A DNA stretch of 35,304 nt from Litorimonas sp964425355. Its GTDB lineage: Bacteria; Pseudomonadota; Alphaproteobacteria; Caulobacterales; Maricaulaceae. The position numbers and the translations under genes were made by a program. Where the stretch lies: NCBI GenBank assembly GCA_964425355.1, contig CAYRMO010000015.1, positions 1 to 35,304 of the forward strand, given 5' to 3'. Under the pieces are notes generated by a model. That model made no database searches, was not told the DNA's origin, and saw only the letters and a list, made by a program, of their open reading frames with translations. This document shows, in pieces, positions 33,801 to 35,304 of this stretch; positions within the stretch are counted from its first letter, which is position 1, and each line of letters starts with the position of its first letter.

Positions 33801-33941
33801 GGTGATGACGTGCCAGCCGAAGACGGCGGAGAAGATCTTGAAGACAAGGTCTTAGAAGACGTTGAAGAAGACGTTGAAGAAGACGTTGAAGAAGAGGTCG
33901 AAGACGAGCTCGAAGAAGCCTTAGACGACGGCTTGTATTAA
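30873..33941 (+). CDS. mrcA: Class A penicillin-binding protein 1A with acidic insertion and tail
   Basis: 1022 aa from the ATG at 30873; the frame could also open at a TTG at 30861. One membrane helix (about 25-47). Glycosyltransferase motifs: SSEDQRFYTHNGWDP (Glu106), GGTSTITQQVAKN, and RKIREIAIARRMEKAFTKDEI-like. Transpeptidase motifs: Ser509-x-x-Lys512 (SAFK), Ser608-Arg-Asn610, and Lys752-Thr-Gly754. Between SxxK and SxN lies an acidic stretch bracketed by Cys544 and Cys581. After about residue 889 the protein is a 130-residue tail of Asp/Glu/Ser/Ala with GASEDG and EDVE repeats. This is longer and more acidic than usual for PBP1A. It polymerises and crosslinks peptidoglycan. Follows the amidase by 77 bp and prfB begins 29 bp later. 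Confidence 0.95.
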   Translation: MTDTLSHHEDPQPAKKRSRFWRIVKWLFIIGLVGGLIAAIIIFVYIIKATRDLPSVESLSEYSPAIMSRVHAGDGKLISEFRTEARVFVPIETVPTNLQRAFISSEDQRFYTHNGWDPKGLLRAAVTGVPKYFQGKRVGGTSTITQQVAKNFLVGDEYSIDRKIREIAIARRMEKAFTKDEILELYVNDNYFGRGAYGVAAASLNHFGKNMEELTLGEMAYLALIVKGPSNYELDVPEEKESALNRRRYVLRRMVEDGYITQDQADTGNAEPLESVDRLQGDEYLAAEYFVEEARKQIYELYGQDELYEGGLSIRTTLDTTMQLEGRRALRRGLEMMDRRHGYRGPLASFENMSDWKLKLADVAAPADIGDWRKSVVLEVSDKSAKLAFIPQKDWPEDEDFGEDQSRGTLALSDIDWAKKALADGAVGPALKSVKQVLKTGDVILVQRKPVKKGEVPSTEYNLRQVPKANGGLIAMDPNTGRILALVGGYSFEQSQYNRATQAKRQPGSAFKPFVYAAALGEGFTPASQVLDAPFVIERSDADCEDEKGKIELRESQEERDDTIIADEVLDGEEGEEEEECERFYKPENYNAGNFYGLSTLRLGIEKSRNAMTVRLANEMGMAPVMRLSKNFGIYEDPKPELAWALGAGETTLMKMATAYSTMINGGKAVEPRILDRVQDGDGKTIYNAFDIECPDCQQDSFNGGPPPDIPDTRAQVIDPVTAYQITYIMQGVVQNGTGARLRSLGRPLGGKTGTTNDSFDNWFMGFSPDLVVGVYIGVDTPEQMGRETGSSSAVPIVQDFLGTVLKDQPKVPFRIPDGVTLAPVNRSTGEPTFIGAPEFILEAFRPGTEPSVGGLRSTIGFGSGGNTLGGGLFGSDLPRAGVGNDTSDEFDLDDDFLSDEETSESEGLASVLDRASDAVDDSREGASEDGSVEGASGDEAGASEDGAESDASEDEAATENEAAETTDEPAQQSGNGDDVPAEDGGEDLEDKVLEDVEEDVEEDVEEEVEDELEEALDDGLY
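33537..33938 (+). repeat. Low-complexity acidic repeat region encoding the PBP1A tail
   Basis: Short DNA repeats encode the tail, notably GAAGACGTTGAA repeated in tandem near 33856-33892 (EDVEEDVEEDVE) and two GCGTCTGAAGATGG copies near 33651 and 33700 (ASEDG). Such repeats can expand or contract by slippage. Confidence 0.8.
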
Positions 33942-33970
33942 GGCGCACTTCACGCCATATCGCTCATCCT

Positions 33971-35077
33971 ATGCGCGCAGATATTGAACATATGAAAACC
34001 GCGATTGAGCAGTCACTTGATCTGCTCAAACGGCGTTTGAATTGGGAGGTCGCGGAGCGCCGTCTGGCCGAGCTCAATAATCTGGCCGAAGACCCGAAAT
34101 TCTGGGATAATCCGCAATCCGCGCAAAAGCTCATGCAAGAGCGTTCTAAGCTCGAAAATGCCTTTGAGGCAATTAAAAAGATCGCGTCCGAACTTGAAGA
34201 AAATGTCGAGCTTGCTGAACTCGCTGAAATGGATGAGGATACGGAGCTTCTCGAGGCCGCAGCGGAAGCCTTGACCAAAACCAAAGAGGCGGCTGATGCG
34301 GCCGAGCTCTTGGCCTTGATGAGCGGCGAGGCGGATGGGAATAATTGTTTCGTTGAAATCCACCCGGGCGCGGGCGGGACCGAAGCCCAGGATTGGGCGG
34401 AGATGATGCTGCGTATGTATATGCGCTGGGCGGATTCTAAGGGTATGAAAACCGAGTTGATTGAGGCGCAAGACGGCGATGGGGCCGGGATTAAATCGGC
34501 GACCTTACGCATTAAAGGTGAGAATGCCTTTGGCTGGATGAAGACTGAAAGCGGCGTCCACCGCCTTGTTAGGATTTCGCCTTTTGACAGTTCTAACCGC
34601 CGCCATACAAGTTTCGCCTCAATCTGGGTCTTTCCGGAAATTGATGACTCAATTGATATCGACATTAATGAAAGCGATTGCCGCGTTGATACGTACCGGG
34701 CCTCGGGCGCTGGTGGTCAGCACGTCAATAAAACAGACTCTGCTGTGCGGATCACCCATGAACCTTCCGGCATCGTTGTACAGTGTCAAAATGATCGCAG
34801 CCAGCATAAGAACCGCGCCCAAGCCTGGGATATGCTCCGCGCGCGCCTTTATGAAGAAGAGTTGCGACGGCGTGAGGAAGAAGCTCAAGCCCAAGCTGAT
34901 AGTAAATCAGAAATTGGCTGGGGACACCAAATCCGCTCTTATGTCCTGCAACCCTATCAAATGGTCAAAGACCTTCGCACTGGCGTTGAGACGTCAGATA
35001 CAGGCGGCGTCCTAGACGGCAAACTCGACGCCTTTATGGCTGCCGCCCTAAGTGCCCGCGTCGGGGCAGATGCGTAA
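33971..35077 (+). CDS. prfB: Peptide chain release factor 2
   Basis: 368 aa. RF2 reads UGA/UAA: the SPF tripeptide (Ser203-Pro204-Phe205, RISPFDSSNRRHTSFAS) is the stop-recognition element, and GGQ (248-250, ASGAGGQHVNKTDSAVRITH) catalyses peptide release. The N-terminal domain is a coiled helix bundle. The gene is a single open frame with no TGA interrupting the early codons, so the programmed +1 frameshift seen in E. coli prfB is absent. Third gene of the amidase-PBP1A-prfB run. MRADIEHMKT: Met8 is an alternative start. Confidence 0.96.
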   Translation: MRADIEHMKTAIEQSLDLLKRRLNWEVAERRLAELNNLAEDPKFWDNPQSAQKLMQERSKLENAFEAIKKIASELEENVELAELAEMDEDTELLEAAAEALTKTKEAADAAELLALMSGEADGNNCFVEIHPGAGGTEAQDWAEMMLRMYMRWADSKGMKTELIEAQDGDGAGIKSATLRIKGENAFGWMKTESGVHRLVRISPFDSSNRRHTSFASIWVFPEIDDSIDIDINESDCRVDTYRASGAGGQHVNKTDSAVRITHEPSGIVVQCQNDRSQHKNRAQAWDMLRARLYEEELRRREEEAQAQADSKSEIGWGHQIRSYVLQPYQMVKDLRTGVETSDTGGVLDGKLDAFMAAALSARVGADA

Positions 35078-35084
35078 AATTCGA

Positions 35085-35304
35085 ATGAAGATATTTTATA
35101 CGCCGGATCATCTCTTACACGCGCCCAAGGCAGAGCTTCATCGCGGGGAAATGATAGCGCCACATGAAGCGCCGCACCGGATCGAACTTCTGATTGCAGG
35201 CCTTGAGAGATCTGGATTTAAAAAAAACGAATTCCTAACCCCTCGAGAATTTGATCAATCAGCCATCACAGCCGTCCACAGTCCTGACTATATTGATTTC
35301 ATCC
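35085..35304 (+). CDS. Acetylpolyamine amidohydrolase / HDAC-family protein, N-terminal fragment
   Basis: The window ends inside this gene; 73 residues are visible from the ATG at 35085, 7 bp after prfB. MKIFYTPDHLLHAPKAEL, then EAPHRIELLIAGLERSG and ITAVHSPDYIDFI match the N-terminus of the histone deacetylase/acetylpolyamine amidohydrolase family, zinc enzymes that remove acetyl groups from polyamines or other substrates. The catalytic His/Asp residues lie beyond the window, so the subfamily cannot be fixed. Probably cotranscribed with prfB. Confidence 0.8.
   Translation, partial: MKIFYTPDHLLHAPKAELHRGEMIAPHEAPHRIELLIAGLERSGFKKNEFLTPREFDQSAITAVHSPDYIDFI

Noticed and set aside
33296..33847. 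183-aa open frame on the - strand opposite the PBP1A tail
   Set aside because: Antisense of the acidic repeat region; Ser/Pro/Ala-rich low complexity, explained by the repeats on the coding strand.
33971..34080. Programmed frameshift in prfB
   Set aside because: The frame is open from start to stop with no early TGA, and no slippery site followed by a stop is present in frame.

Overview
The window is a gene-dense, mostly housekeeping stretch of an alphaproteobacterial chromosome. Evidence for this is the queA-tgt, yfgM-bamB-der and amidase-PBP1A-prfB gene orders, a DUF2336 protein, an RNase E with an acidic insertion in its S1 domain and a C-terminal GWW motif, and a tRNA-His that lacks the extra G-1 and carries A73. 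That last feature is known from the clade holding Rhodobacterales, Rhizobiales, Caulobacterales and Hyphomonadaceae. The OmpA/M48/secreted-protease content suggests a marine relative of Hyphomonadaceae or Maricaulales, but this family-level guess is inference. No prophage, insertion sequence, integron or CRISPR array was seen.

Layout: 1-1258, end of queA and all of tgt (queuosine), then tRNA-Lys. 1674-3059, an OmpA-type porin with three CWDG repeats and a strong bidirectional terminator. 3152-3991 (-), phenylalanine 4-hydroxylase. 4257-5174, a Tat-lipoprotein M48 peptidase, then tRNA-His. 5416-6552, a DUF2336 protein, followed by a 290-bp gap full of short repeats. 6844-8135 (-), NAD kinase and a lipoprotein cytochrome c. 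8270-10006, acyl-CoA dehydrogenase. 10166-13876, the YfgM-like/BamB/Der operon. 14021-14727, a small membrane-protein plus HTH-regulator cassette preceded by two identical palindromic operators. 14774-19123 (-), the radA-cvpA-purF-SDR operon.

19300-24000 is the least ordinary region. It holds a small secreted protein of unknown family, a matrixin-like metalloprotease with an intact HExxHxxGxxH site, and a tandem paralogue whose first zinc ligand is Gln (QExxHxxGxxH). 24045-26267 (-) holds a DsbA-like lipoprotein and a BepA-type M48-TPR peptidase. 26373-29546 (-) is RNase E with a probable long leader. 29944-35077 is amidase, PBP1A with acidic extensions, and RF2. The window ends inside an acetylpolyamine amidohydrolase/HDAC-like gene.

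The most promising observations are the tgt product that has lost two of its three zinc cysteines, the protease/pseudoprotease pair with its small secreted partner, and the twin-operator cassette. Much of the rest concerns cell-envelope construction and quality control: BamB, YfgM, BepA, DsbA-like, amidase, PBP1A and OmpA.
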